A stretch of 15,034 nucleotides of DNA. It comes from Verrucomicrobia subdivision 3 bacterium UBA7542. GTDB lineage: Bacteria; Verrucomicrobiota; Verrucomicrobiia; Limisphaerales; UBA11358. This document shows positions 1 to 6,055 of the stretch, in pieces. The translations under genes and the position numbers were made by a program. Under the pieces are notes generated by a model that was not told the DNA's origin, did no database searches, and was given only the letters and a program-made list of their open reading frames with translations. Position 1 is the first letter of the stretch. The number at the start of each line of letters is the position of its first letter. The DNA is taken from the NCBI GenBank assembly GCA_002479245.1, contig DLMG01000359.1, positions 1 to 15,034 of the forward strand, read 5' to 3'.

Positions 1-680
1 CCCTCCACGAGCACCTGGCCTTTGTGGATGATGTAGCCGCGGTCAATCAACTTCAAGGTCTCGCGCACATTGTGGTCGGTGACCAAAATGCCCAGCCCGC
101 GCTCCTTCAGCCGGCGCACAATCTTCTGCACTTCATAGACCGCAATCGGATCAATGCCGCTAAACGGTTCGTCCAGCAGCATCAACTTGGGGCTCGTCAC
201 CAGCGCGCGGGTGATTTCCAGCCGCCGTTTTTCCCCGCCGCTGAGCGTGTAGGCCTTGTTTTTGGCCAGCGGCGTCAATGCCAGTTCATCGAGTAAATAT
301 TTCAATCGCACGGCGCGTTCGTCACGCGACAGCCGGCACATTTCGAGAATCGCCAGAATGTTTTCCTCCACCGTGAGTTTGCGGAACACCGACGGTTCCT
401 GCGTCAAATAACCGATGCCCAGCCGCGCGCGCCGGTGCATCGGCAGGCGCGTGATGCCACAGCCTTGAAATTTCACCGCGCCCCCGTCCGGTTTCACGAG
501 ACCGACGACCATGTTGAACGTCGTCGTCTTGCCCGCGCCGTTCGGCCCGAGCAACCCGACAATTTCGCCCGCGCCCACGGAAATGGACACGTCGTTGACC
601 ACGCGGCGACTGTGATATTCCTTCACCAGATTTTCCGTGGCGAGCAGCAGGCCGTTCGATGATGGGGCGGGCGTTTCCAT
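1..680 (-). CDS. lptB: LptB, LPS export ABC transporter ATPase (3' end cut by window)
   Basis: Cytoplasmic ATPase that powers extraction of lipopolysaccharide from the inner membrane by the LptBFGC complex. Translating from the ATG at 680 gives 226 visible codons with no stop; the family is about 240 residues, so only the tail is missing. Walker [10 protein letters not shown] lies at residues 45-53, the Q-loop in YLTQEP near 91-96, the ABC signature LSGGE at 146-150 followed by [10 protein letters not shown], Walker B LMLLDEP at 166-172, and the H-loop histidine in TDHNV at 203. The signature and the FSGIDP sequence after Walker B are typical of LptB rather than of amino-acid transporters. 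The start codon directly abuts the lptA stop (TAA at 683-681) and no Shine-Dalgarno is visible, so translation is probably coupled. It is the last visible gene of the kds-lpt cluster. Confidence 0.95.
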   Translation of the reverse strand, partial: METPAPSSNGLLLATENLVKEYHSRRVVNDVSISVGAGEIVGLLGPNGAGKTTTFNMVVGLVKPDGGAVKFQGCGITRLPMHRRARLGIGYLTQEPSVFRKLTVEENILAILEMCRLSRDERAVRLKYLLDELALTPLAKNKAYTLSGGEKRRLEITRALVTSPKLMLLDEPFSGIDPIAVYEVQKIVRRLKERGLGILVTDHNVRETLKLIDRGYIIHKGQVLVE

Positions 681-1271
681 TTACTGTGTAATAATTCTGT
701 CAATATTCTGAATCGTTCCCGGTGGAAGATTCGTTTTGACCGACGGCGAATTGGTGTCACCCGTCACACCATTGAGGCTTTGTCGGAAAATCATGTGTGG
801 ATTGTCGAAATGGAGTCTGTTGTTCGCGAGATCCAGGATAATAACGTCGCCCGCCTGTGTACCTTGCGCGTTTTCCATCTGCGGATTGCCCGTCAGCGTC
901 ACCGTCTTATTGGTCACGCCGTCCTGTTCTGAATAAACGTAAACCGCCTTGTCGCCGGTCGCGTGGTTGGTCTGGCCTTTGGTGTCCGTGAAATCAATCA
1001 CCACGTTCGTCTCGGCCACAATGTGGTTCGGACGCCCGCCCGCCTGCGGCATTTCAGCGACGAGCTGTTCACATGTCAGTTTCATCTGCGGATCGTCCAC
1101 GCGCACGTGCCGGTGATAAATTCCCTGATGCCCGTTCAAATCAAAATCTGCGCTTTCCGAATTGATCAACGTCGGAGCATGTGGCGCGGGCAACGCGCCG
1201 GGCGTGTTCGTTTGCGCGCGACCCACCAGGCCGCCCAACACGGCAATTATGACAAGACTGTAACGTTTCAT
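681..1271 (-). CDS. lptA: LptA/OstA-like periplasmic LPS transport protein
   Basis: Probable periplasmic bridge protein that carries lipopolysaccharide from the inner to the outer membrane. The chosen start (ATG at 1271) gives 196 residues with a signal peptide, MKRYSLVIIAVLGGLVGRA, and likely cleavage after GRA. An upstream in-frame ATG at 1355 would lie inside lptC and would spoil the signal peptide. The mature part is rich in short beta strands and matches OstA/LptA in style: NSESADFDLN near the front, then VDDPQMKLTCEQLVAEMP, a HATGDKAVYVYSEQ segment and TVTLTGNPQMENAQGTQAGD, the usual alternation of 'ground state' and 'modified' strands. Its ATG overlaps the lptC stop as ATGA (1271-1268). 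The position between lptC and lptB supports the call as much as the sequence does. Confidence 0.85.
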   Translation of the reverse strand: MKRYSLVIIAVLGGLVGRAQTNTPGALPAPHAPTLINSESADFDLNGHQGIYHRHVRVDDPQMKLTCEQLVAEMPQAGGRPNHIVAETNVVIDFTDTKGQTNHATGDKAVYVYSEQDGVTNKTVTLTGNPQMENAQGTQAGDVIILDLANNRLHFDNPHMIFRQSLNGVTGDTNSPSVKTNLPPGTIQNIDRIITQ

Positions 1272-1735
1272 GGCTTGATGTTCATGGTTGCCCCGTTTTC
1301 GATCACGGAGCAGGCATTGTTTGAGATGGTGAGTAATTGCTCGCTTTGCCGCCACAAAAAACCGTCGCCCTCGGTGCGGAACTTTCCATCGCCCGTCCGC
1401 ACCTCCAAATGCCCCGGCGAATTCGCCACGCCTTTGAACGTGTCATAAACGCATTCCGGCGCATTCACCACCCATTCCAGCCTGCCGTCCGGGTTGAACA
1501 TTTCGAGCTTGAGTTGTTTGATGATAAGCAATCCCCCCGGCTGGGGCAACGCCTCGGCGCCGGACAAAATTGATTTGATTTGTTGTTGATTCGTCGGCCC
1601 GTAGTATTCGGTGGAAGTGAAATTGTTCGCGTGCTGGAGGCCGTTTGGCTGCGCGCGAACGCCGAGCGCGACGGCGAACAACAACCCCGCGCCCGCGGCC
1701 AGCGATACCCGTATGATGTTCACTTTCGCATTCAT
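1268..1735 (-). CDS. lptC: LptC-like LPS export protein
   Basis: Probable LPS-binding partner of LptBFG that hands substrate to LptA. It is 155 residues from ATG 1735. The N-terminus is a hydrophobic signal or anchor (about residues 5-27, ending GVRAQ), and the rest is beta-rich, with IKQLKLEMFNPDGRLEWVV at about 72-90 recalling the LptC pattern in which a strand carrying 'the substrate modifies the inner-membrane state' is followed by a charged strand. Sequence identity to E. coli LptC cannot be judged by eye, and it could instead be a second OstA-type protein. The gene order kdsC-lptC-lptA-lptB equals that of proteobacteria and favours LptC. The ATG overlaps the kdsC stop as ATGA (1735-1732); an alternative ATG at 1765 would overlap kdsC further and is less likely. 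Confidence 0.72.
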   Translation of the reverse strand: MNAKVNIIRVSLAAGAGLLFAVALGVRAQPNGLQHANNFTSTEYYGPTNQQQIKSILSGAEALPQPGGLLIIKQLKLEMFNPDGRLEWVVNAPECVYDTFKGVANSPGHLEVRTGDGKFRTEGDGFLWRQSEQLLTISNNACSVIENGATMNIKP

Positions 1736-2274
1736 TTCGCGTAATGCGCCACGATCGCATCCCATTTGCCCTGCGCTTTTAAAAGCATTTCCGCAACCTC
1801 ACGCACCGCGCCGCGCCCGCCCGCCGCGCGCGTGACCAGATGCGCCGCCGCTTTCACCTCGGGCCGGGCATCACCCACCGCGACGGCGAACCCCGCGCGT
1901 TTCAGCGGTCCCAAATCCACGACGTCATCGCCAACGAAACATACCGCGTCCCAATCCAATTTCGCGCGCCGCAAAAGTTTTTCGACCGCGCCGATCTTGC
2001 TGATCCGGTCGGTTTGCTGGACGAGAAAATCAATGTGCAGTTCGGCCGCCCGCAGTTCCGTCACCGCCGACGGCCGCGCCGAGACCCAGCCGACTTTGAG
2101 GCCGGCCCGGCGCAGAAATACCAGGCCCAAGCCGTCCCGGATGCTGAACCGCTTGATTTCCCGTGCTCCGCCGATGAACACCGAGCCGTCGGTCAACACG
2201 CCGTCCACGTCGCACAGGAGAAGTTTCACGCGCTTCAGACGCGAGTGAAATTTTTGGGAAATCTTGGCGGGCAT
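1732..2274 (-). CDS. kdsC: KdsC, 3-deoxy-D-manno-octulosonate 8-phosphate phosphatase
   Basis: Cytoplasmic HAD-superfamily phosphatase that removes phosphate from KDO-8-phosphate, the step after KdsA. The start at ATG 2274 gives 180 residues, the usual length for KdsC. HAD motif I is DVDGVLTDG (nucleophile Asp22, acid/base Asp24), followed by the KdsC-type segment IKRFSIRDGLG at 40-50. Motif II is in VSARPS near 64-69, and motif IV is GDDVVDL at 115-121. The GGRGAVREV string at 152-160 is characteristic of KdsC tails. There is a longer reading to 2331, but it adds residues encoded by repeat sequence. The gene is separated from kdsA by 133 bases of repeats, and its stop overlaps the lptC start. 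The enzyme normally acts as a tetramer (family knowledge). Confidence 0.93.
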   Translation of the reverse strand: MPAKISQKFHSRLKRVKLLLCDVDGVLTDGSVFIGGAREIKRFSIRDGLGLVFLRRAGLKVGWVSARPSAVTELRAAELHIDFLVQQTDRISKIGAVEKLLRRAKLDWDAVCFVGDDVVDLGPLKRAGFAVAVGDARPEVKAAAHLVTRAAGGRGAVREVAEMLLKAQGKWDAIVAHYAK

Positions 2275-2410
2275 GAAAATTAAGGATGAAAAACATCCAA
2301 CTCCGATAAATCGCGAGCCGGCAACCAACATTCAACATCGAACAGCCGCTGATTTCCTGCGTGGGGTTCGATTGGATGTTGGGCGTTGAATGTTGAATGT
2401 TGAATGTTCA
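2275..2410. repeat. Intergenic repeat with tandem heptamer after kdsA
   Basis: The kdsA-kdsC gap is mainly repeat. Three exact copies of GTTGAAT run from 2385 to 2405, and the array continues into the kdsA stop codon (TGA at 2410-2408). An imperfect inverted repeat pairs about 2322-2342 (AACCAACATTCAACATCGAAC reading, slightly degenerate) with about 2367-2389 around GTTCGATTGGATGTTGG. I recognise this ATTCAAC/ATGTTGAATG style as a dispersed low-complexity repeat in verrucomicrobial genomes, from memory only. No promoter for kdsC is evident here. Confidence 0.75.
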
Positions 2411-3226
2411 TTCCTTCACCGCTTGGAACACTTTCAGGAAACTTTTCAACAACCCGGACATCTCCGCCAGCGGAATCATGTTCGGCCCGTCGCTGAGCGC
2501 GTGCTCCGGTCGTGGATGCGTTTCGATAAAAAGGCCGTTGGCGCCCGCCGCCAGCGCACACCGCGCCAGCACCGGCGCAAATTCGCGCTGCCCGGATGAT
2601 TTGTCGCCGCCGCCGCCCGGCAATTGGACGGAATGTGTCGCGTCAAAAATGACCGGAAAGCCGGAACGTTTCAGGATTGGAATCGAGCGCATATCGGCGA
2701 CGAGATTGTTGTAGCCGAACGTCGTGCCGCGCTCGGTGAGCAGGATTTTTTTCGCCCCGGCGCGCCTGGCTTTTTCAGCGACCTGGCCCATTTCGCCCGG
2801 CGAAAGGAACTGGCCCTTTTTCAAATTGATGATCCGGCCGGTGATGGCGGCGGCTTCAATCAAATCCGTCTGGCGGCAGAGGAACGCGGGGATTTGCAAA
2901 ATATCCACGACTTCACCCGCGATGGCGGCCTGCGTTTCGGTGTGAACATCGGTCAGCACCGGCACGCCAAATTCGGCGCGGACTTTGCCCAGCACGCGCA
3001 GGCCTTCGTCAAGACCCGGTCCGCGAAAGGATCTGGCCGACGTGCGGTTGGCCTTGTCGAAGCTGGCTTTGAAGACGTAGAAGATGCCCAGTCGGGCGCA
3101 GGTTTTCTTCAGTGCGCCGGCGACTTGCAGGCACAGCTTTTCGTTTTCAATCACGCACGGCCCGGCGATCAAAAACAGCCGGCGCGGCGCGTTGAGATTT
3201 TTCCAGATGGCGGCGTCGTTGAGCAC
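2408..3226 (-). CDS. kdsA: KdsA, 3-deoxy-8-phosphooctulonate synthase, metal-dependent type
   Basis: Cytoplasmic enzyme joining phosphoenolpyruvate and arabinose 5-phosphate to give KDO-8-phosphate for the LPS inner core. 272 residues, normal length. Family signatures include [12 protein letters not shown] (50-61), RGPGLDEG (68-75), LTDVHT (91-96), [11 protein letters not shown] (112-122), [10 protein letters not shown] (170-179) and DGPNM (246-250). It has Cys24 in AGPCVIE, where the E. coli enzyme has Asn; with His198, Glu235 and Asp246 this forms the divalent-metal site of the Aquifex-type enzyme (family knowledge). The start is GTG at 3226: no in-frame ATG exists between the upstream in-frame TAA and the conserved core. 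No Shine-Dalgarno is visible. vapC ends 45 bases upstream, so kdsA may have its promoter in or before vapC. Confidence 0.95.
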   Translation of the reverse strand: MLNDAAIWKNLNAPRRLFLIAGPCVIENEKLCLQVAGALKKTCARLGIFYVFKASFDKANRTSARSFRGPGLDEGLRVLGKVRAEFGVPVLTDVHTETQAAIAGEVVDILQIPAFLCRQTDLIEAAAITGRIINLKKGQFLSPGEMGQVAEKARRAGAKKILLTERGTTFGYNNLVADMRSIPILKRSGFPVIFDATHSVQLPGGGGDKSSGQREFAPVLARCALAAGANGLFIETHPRPEHALSDGPNMIPLAEMSGLLKSFLKVFQAVKE

Positions 3227-3271
3227 ACGGGTTTTGTAGCAGCGCCGGGGCGGAAAGTAAATGACGGCGAA

Positions 3272-3706
3272 TTAATTCGTCCCGATAGGATTTTTCCATT
3301 TCAACCCGCGAAAACGGGCGAAGTCCGAGTCGGTCGAATTCAAAATACAATTATGTTCCACCGCCAGCGCCGCGAGATACGCGTCCGAAACGAGATTGGC
3401 CGTGGCGTTTCCCGCGCGGAGCATCTGCTGGAAAATTGTCCAATGGTTTTCCGTCGGCTGAATAATTTTCACCCATGGTTGGTCGAGCCAGCTTTGCACG
3501 CGTTCAATCGCCTCTTTGATAGTCAATGGTTGTCGGCTTGCGCGTGGATTGGTGCCAATGCGGATGAATGCCTTTACAACCGGCCAGCATAGACAGACTG
3601 GTTCCACGCCGCTCAACTGTGCATCCCACCATGTTCGCGCAGCGGTGTGATATTCGGATAAGCTGTCCTCGGCATAAATCAGCAAGTTCACATCCACCAA
3701 AATCAT
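3272..3706 (-). CDS. vapC: VapC-like PIN-domain toxin (ribonuclease)
   Basis: 144-residue PIN-domain protein, probably an endoribonuclease toxin neutralised by the upstream ribbon-helix-helix protein. The metal-binding acids visible are Asp5 in ILVDVNLLIYA, Asp108 in NLVSDAYLAALA, and Asp126/Asp128 in STDSDFARF. The central WPVVKAFIRIGTNPR block matches the subfamily in which the usual second acidic residue is not at that spot, so its absence there is not a sign of decay. The ending GLKWKNPI is also typical of that subfamily. ATG 3706 overlaps the antitoxin stop (ATGA, 3706-3703). It lies between glgC and kdsA with no link to either pathway. Specific RNA target unknown. Confidence 0.9.
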   Translation of the reverse strand: MILVDVNLLIYAEDSLSEYHTAARTWWDAQLSGVEPVCLCWPVVKAFIRIGTNPRASRQPLTIKEAIERVQSWLDQPWVKIIQPTENHWTIFQQMLRAGNATANLVSDAYLAALAVEHNCILNSTDSDFARFRGLKWKNPIGTN

Positions 3707-3948
3707 CGGTAATCCTCTCCCTCAATTTGCGCCAGCAGTTCGCCGATGTTGTCATAATTCAAGCCGGGCCGAAGCCCCATTGGTCGCGGCTTGGTGCGGT
3801 AAGGCTTGGCGGCGGCCGGTTTCAAGACTTCGTCCAGGCCGATTCGCAACGCGGAATTGATCACGCTTTTGAACGGTTTGCCGAGCTTGGCTGCGCCGCG
3901 TCTGGCTTTCGCGGCAACATCAGGATCAAGCGTCAAGGTGGTTCTCAT
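3703..3948 (-). CDS. vapB: VapB-like ribbon-helix-helix antitoxin
   Basis: 81-residue antitoxin partner of the downstream PIN toxin. The N-terminal MRTTLTLDPDVAAKAR is a standard ribbon strand and first helix, followed by a helix-turn-helix-like SVINSALRIGLDEVL at 28-42; the C-terminal half (rich in Pro, Lys and Arg up to LLAQIEGEDYR) would wrap the toxin. The family normally binds DNA as a dimer and represses its own operon. The ATG at 3948 is inside a palindrome (3945-3972), and no Shine-Dalgarno precedes it; an in-frame TGA lies a few codons upstream, so no longer start is available. Gene symbol is used in the broad VapBC sense. Confidence 0.88.
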   Translation of the reverse strand: MRTTLTLDPDVAAKARRGAAKLGKPFKSVINSALRIGLDEVLKPAAAKPYRTKPRPMGLRPGLNYDNIGELLAQIEGEDYR

Positions 3949-3972
3949 ATAAGCATCATGATGCCTATATGA
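3945..3972. promoter_or_regulatory. Palindromic operator of the vapBC pair
   Basis: A 28-base palindrome, symmetric at 26 positions, is centred between 3958 and 3959 with the core GCATCATGATGC (3953-3964) and TATA-containing flanks. It includes the antitoxin start codon (3948-3946). A TTGACT that could serve as a -35 element lies just upstream (3982-3977). Ribbon-helix-helix antitoxins commonly bind such sites; binding here is inference. Confidence 0.75.
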
Positions 3973-4428
3973 AGAAAGTCAATGTTAATTTTCGCAGAGC
4001 AGCGGCGTTGAACACGTGAAAGTTTTAACCGCCAAGCGATGGAAAGCAAATGCGGCGATTGAACCACCGATGGACACGGATTTATTTTGGTGGGGCGAGC
4101 GTCCCCGCGAGCAGAAAGTTTTTTGCTCCGTAGCGGCGCGTCGGCAGACCGCCGGTGACCAAATTCAAAATGGCGGCGCTCTGCCGAGACGCCGCTACGC
4201 CGACACGCCGCTACGCCACGGGCATCTCTTCACGCTCCTGCTGGTAAAGTTTTCAGAACTGTTCCCAAAAATCTTCACTCAGCGGATGCAGAAATGGATG
4301 GCCTGGCACAACCGCGCCCAAGTGCGGCCAGTTGAACCGGCAGACAGACCAGAGAAGCTGGCAGTTTGATTAAATGAGACGGCAGATTAATTCGATCAAC
4401 TGGCAGAAACGATATTCGAACCGCATTT
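3973..4428. repeat. 456-base gene-free stretch of mixed repeats
   Basis: No credible gene. A plus-strand reading at 4016-4369 exists but is assembled from repeat sequence and has no family resemblance. Recognisable pieces are an ACCGATGGACACGGAT motif near 4062-4077, a GGGGCGAGCGTCCCCGCGAGC motif at about 4092-4112, and a palindromic element at 4129-4199 described separately, followed by a partial third copy of CGCCGCTACG at 4206-4215. The 3' side (about 4230-4428), just beyond the glgC stop, shows nothing I can name. No clear intrinsic terminator for glgC. Confidence 0.6.
4129..4199. repeat. Palindromic repeat, family 1, copy 1
   Basis: Two arms of 26 bases (4129-4154 and 4174-4199) face each other across a 19-base loop. 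The right arm is identical over all 26 bases to 12445-12470; the left arm differs from the copy at 12397-12422 at three positions. Arms begin CGTAGCGGCG and end CGCCGCTACG. It could fold as a strong hairpin in RNA or DNA. Resembles REP-type elements; no adjacent transposase is present. Confidence 0.85.
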
Positions 4429-5745
4429 TCAAATCACCGTCCCGTGCGGGATGATGGCGTTTTTGGGAATGATGACGATGCCGTCGCGGATGTAATAAAG
4501 TTCGTGATCCACCTTTTCGGGCTTGCCGGCGGGCGAAATCTTTACGTTGTTTCCAATCCGCGCATTTTTATCAATGATGGCGTTTTCAATTTTGCAATTC
4601 GCGCCGATGCCGATGCGCGGTTTGCCTTCGCGTTCGTGCTGTTCCACCGATTCCTGCGACTCGTAATAATCGCTGCCGAGGCTGATGACGCGGTTCAATT
4701 CCGTGCCCGCGCCAACGACCATGCGGAGGCCGACGATGCTGTTACTGATGCTCGCGTAGTTGATGATGCAGCCGTCGGCGACGAGCGCATGGTCAATCTG
4801 TGCGCTGTTGATTTTTGAGCCGGGCAGAAAGCGCGGACGGCTGAAAATCGGCGCGTTCATGTCAAAGAAATTGAAACGCGGCAATTCGGAAACCAGATCG
4901 AGGTTCGCTTCAAAGAATAAACGGATGGTGCCGATGTCCTCCCAGTAGCCTTGAAAAATGTGGGAGTAAACACGGCGCTCATCGATGGCTTGGGGAATGA
5001 TGTGTTTGCCGAAATCAGTCAGCGGATTGTCGAGCAGGCTGCGGATCAAATCGCGGTTAAAAACGTAAATGCCCATGGACGCGAGGAACAATTCGCCCTG
5101 CGCCACAGGCTCGGCAATGCCGAGTTTCGGATACCATTTCGGTTCCAGCCGCAATGAATCAAGCACCGCGGGGTCTTTTGGCTTTTCCTCAAATCGCGTG
5201 ATGCGCCGGTCTTCGGCGATTTGCATGATGCCAAGCGATTGCGCTTCGCGCCGCCCGACTGGAATCGTCGCAACCGTGATGTCCGCGCCGGTCTCGACGT
5301 GTTGTGCGATCATGAGACGAAAATCCATCCGGTATAATTGGTCGCCGCTCAAAATGATCAGGTAATCGAAATCGTGATTGAGGAAGTGAATCAGATTTTT
5401 CCGCACGGCGTCGGCGGTGCCTTCATACCAGGAAGTATTGGTCAGTGTCGGCTGCGCCGCGAGGATTTCCACGAAGCCACTCGTGAACTGGTCGAATTTA
5501 TACGTTCGCGAAATGTGGCTGTGCAGCGAGGTGGAATTGAATTGCGTCAGGATGTAAATGCGCCGGAAGCCGGAGTTGATGCAGTTTGAGATCGGGATGT
5601 CCACCAGCCGGTACTTGCCCGCCAGCGGCACGGCGGGCTTCGCGCGATCTTTGGTCAACGGAAACAGGCGTGTGCCCTGGCCGCCGCCCATGATGACGCA
5701 GAGGACCGTGCTGGTGTTCAGTGACTGGCGCCCGGTTCGTGACAT
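4429..5745 (-). CDS. glgC: GlgC, glucose-1-phosphate adenylyltransferase
   Basis: Makes ADP-glucose from ATP and glucose 1-phosphate, the committed step of bacterial glycogen synthesis, in the cytoplasm. 438 residues, normal length. The nucleotide-binding loop is GGGQGTRLFPLT (20-31), followed by RAKPAVPLAGKYRLVDIPI (34-52). Further family blocks are WYEGTADAVR (106-115), SGDQLYRMD (133-141), FEEKPK (185-190), SMGIYVF (223-229) and GYWEDIGT (266-273). The C-terminal left-handed beta-helix runs from about 300 and contains DYYES (359-363). The wording is closer to cyanobacterial and plant enzymes than to the E. coli one. ATG 5745 has only a poorly spaced AGGA before it and a promoter close upstream. 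No other glycogen gene is in the window. Confidence 0.96.
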   Translation of the reverse strand: MSRTGRQSLNTSTVLCVIMGGGQGTRLFPLTKDRAKPAVPLAGKYRLVDIPISNCINSGFRRIYILTQFNSTSLHSHISRTYKFDQFTSGFVEILAAQPTLTNTSWYEGTADAVRKNLIHFLNHDFDYLIILSGDQLYRMDFRLMIAQHVETGADITVATIPVGRREAQSLGIMQIAEDRRITRFEEKPKDPAVLDSLRLEPKWYPKLGIAEPVAQGELFLASMGIYVFNRDLIRSLLDNPLTDFGKHIIPQAIDERRVYSHIFQGYWEDIGTIRLFFEANLDLVSELPRFNFFDMNAPIFSRPRFLPGSKINSAQIDHALVADGCIINYASISNSIVGLRMVVGAGTELNRVISLGSDYYESQESVEQHEREGKPRIGIGANCKIENAIIDKNARIGNNVKISPAGKPEKVDHELYYIRDGIVIIPKNAIIPHGTVI

Positions 5746-5755
5746 ATCCTATTTT

Positions 5756-5791
5756 CGCCGTAATTATACCGTTGTCCGCAGGGTCAGGCAA
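5756..5791 (-). promoter_or_regulatory. Predicted sigma70-type promoter of glgC
   Basis: On the minus strand TTGCCT (5791-5786) is followed after 17 bases by a perfect TATAAT (5768-5763). Initiation about 7 bases further on would fall near 5756, leaving a leader of only about 10 bases before the ATG at 5745. The AGGA at 5750-5747 is too close to the start codon for ordinary Shine-Dalgarno pairing. Confidence 0.7.
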
Positions 5792-5804
5792 GCAGCGGAT
5801 AAAA

Positions 5805-6055
5805 AAATGATGAAGGCGAAATGAAGAATGAAGAAACAAAAAACGGACGCGTTGAACGTTCGCCCTCATCCCGGCCTTCTCCCCCGGGGAGAAGGAGAAT
5901 CGTTCGCCATGTCTTTGGAATGTCGTGTGCCTGGGTTGGCCGGACAACCTCCCGCCAATCGGAAACTAGCGCTGGTATGTCCTCTCCTTGGGGAGAGGAA
6001 ACAGGTGAGGGAGGTCGTAATTCAACAGTGTCTGCATTCTTACTTCTTCATTCTG
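5805..6055. repeat. Composite inverted repeat between hflX and glgC
   Basis: The 302-base gap 5746-6047 holds no gene. An outer pair of purine/pyrimidine-rich arms (AATGAAGAATGAAGAA near 5820-5835, and TTCTTACTTCTTCATTCTG near 6037-6055) surrounds an inner pair: CCCTCATCCCGGCC...GGGGAGAAGG near 5863-5893 and CCTCTCCTTGGGGAGAGG with GGTGAGGG near 5980-6012. The inner unit is of a widely dispersed type (memory, not a search). The right outer arm covers the hflX stop codon (6050-6048). Short readings through it on both strands are repeat translation, not genes. Confidence 0.7.

Noticed and set aside
2385..2405. Tandem GTTGAAT units considered as a CRISPR or iteron array
   Set aside because: Units are seven bases with no spacers, only three copies, and there are no cas or replication genes.
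3268..3279. 12-base palindrome CGAATTAATTCG at the vapC stop
   Set aside because: Too short and AT-rich to assign a role; no T-run and no second copy.
2624..3592. 322-codon plus-strand open frame
   Set aside because: It is antisense to kdsA and the end of vapC, has no recognisable motif, and follows from the GC-rich codon pattern of the real genes.
3272..3706. PIN toxin considered inactive because the usual second acidic residue is missing
   Set aside because: The subfamily with the FLRI-TNPR block generally lacks an acid at that spot, and the other acids are present.
4016..4369. 117-codon plus-strand open frame in the glgC-vapBC gap
   Set aside because: It runs through a palindromic repeat and other repeat motifs and has no ribosome binding site or family likeness; no gene is on the plus strand here.
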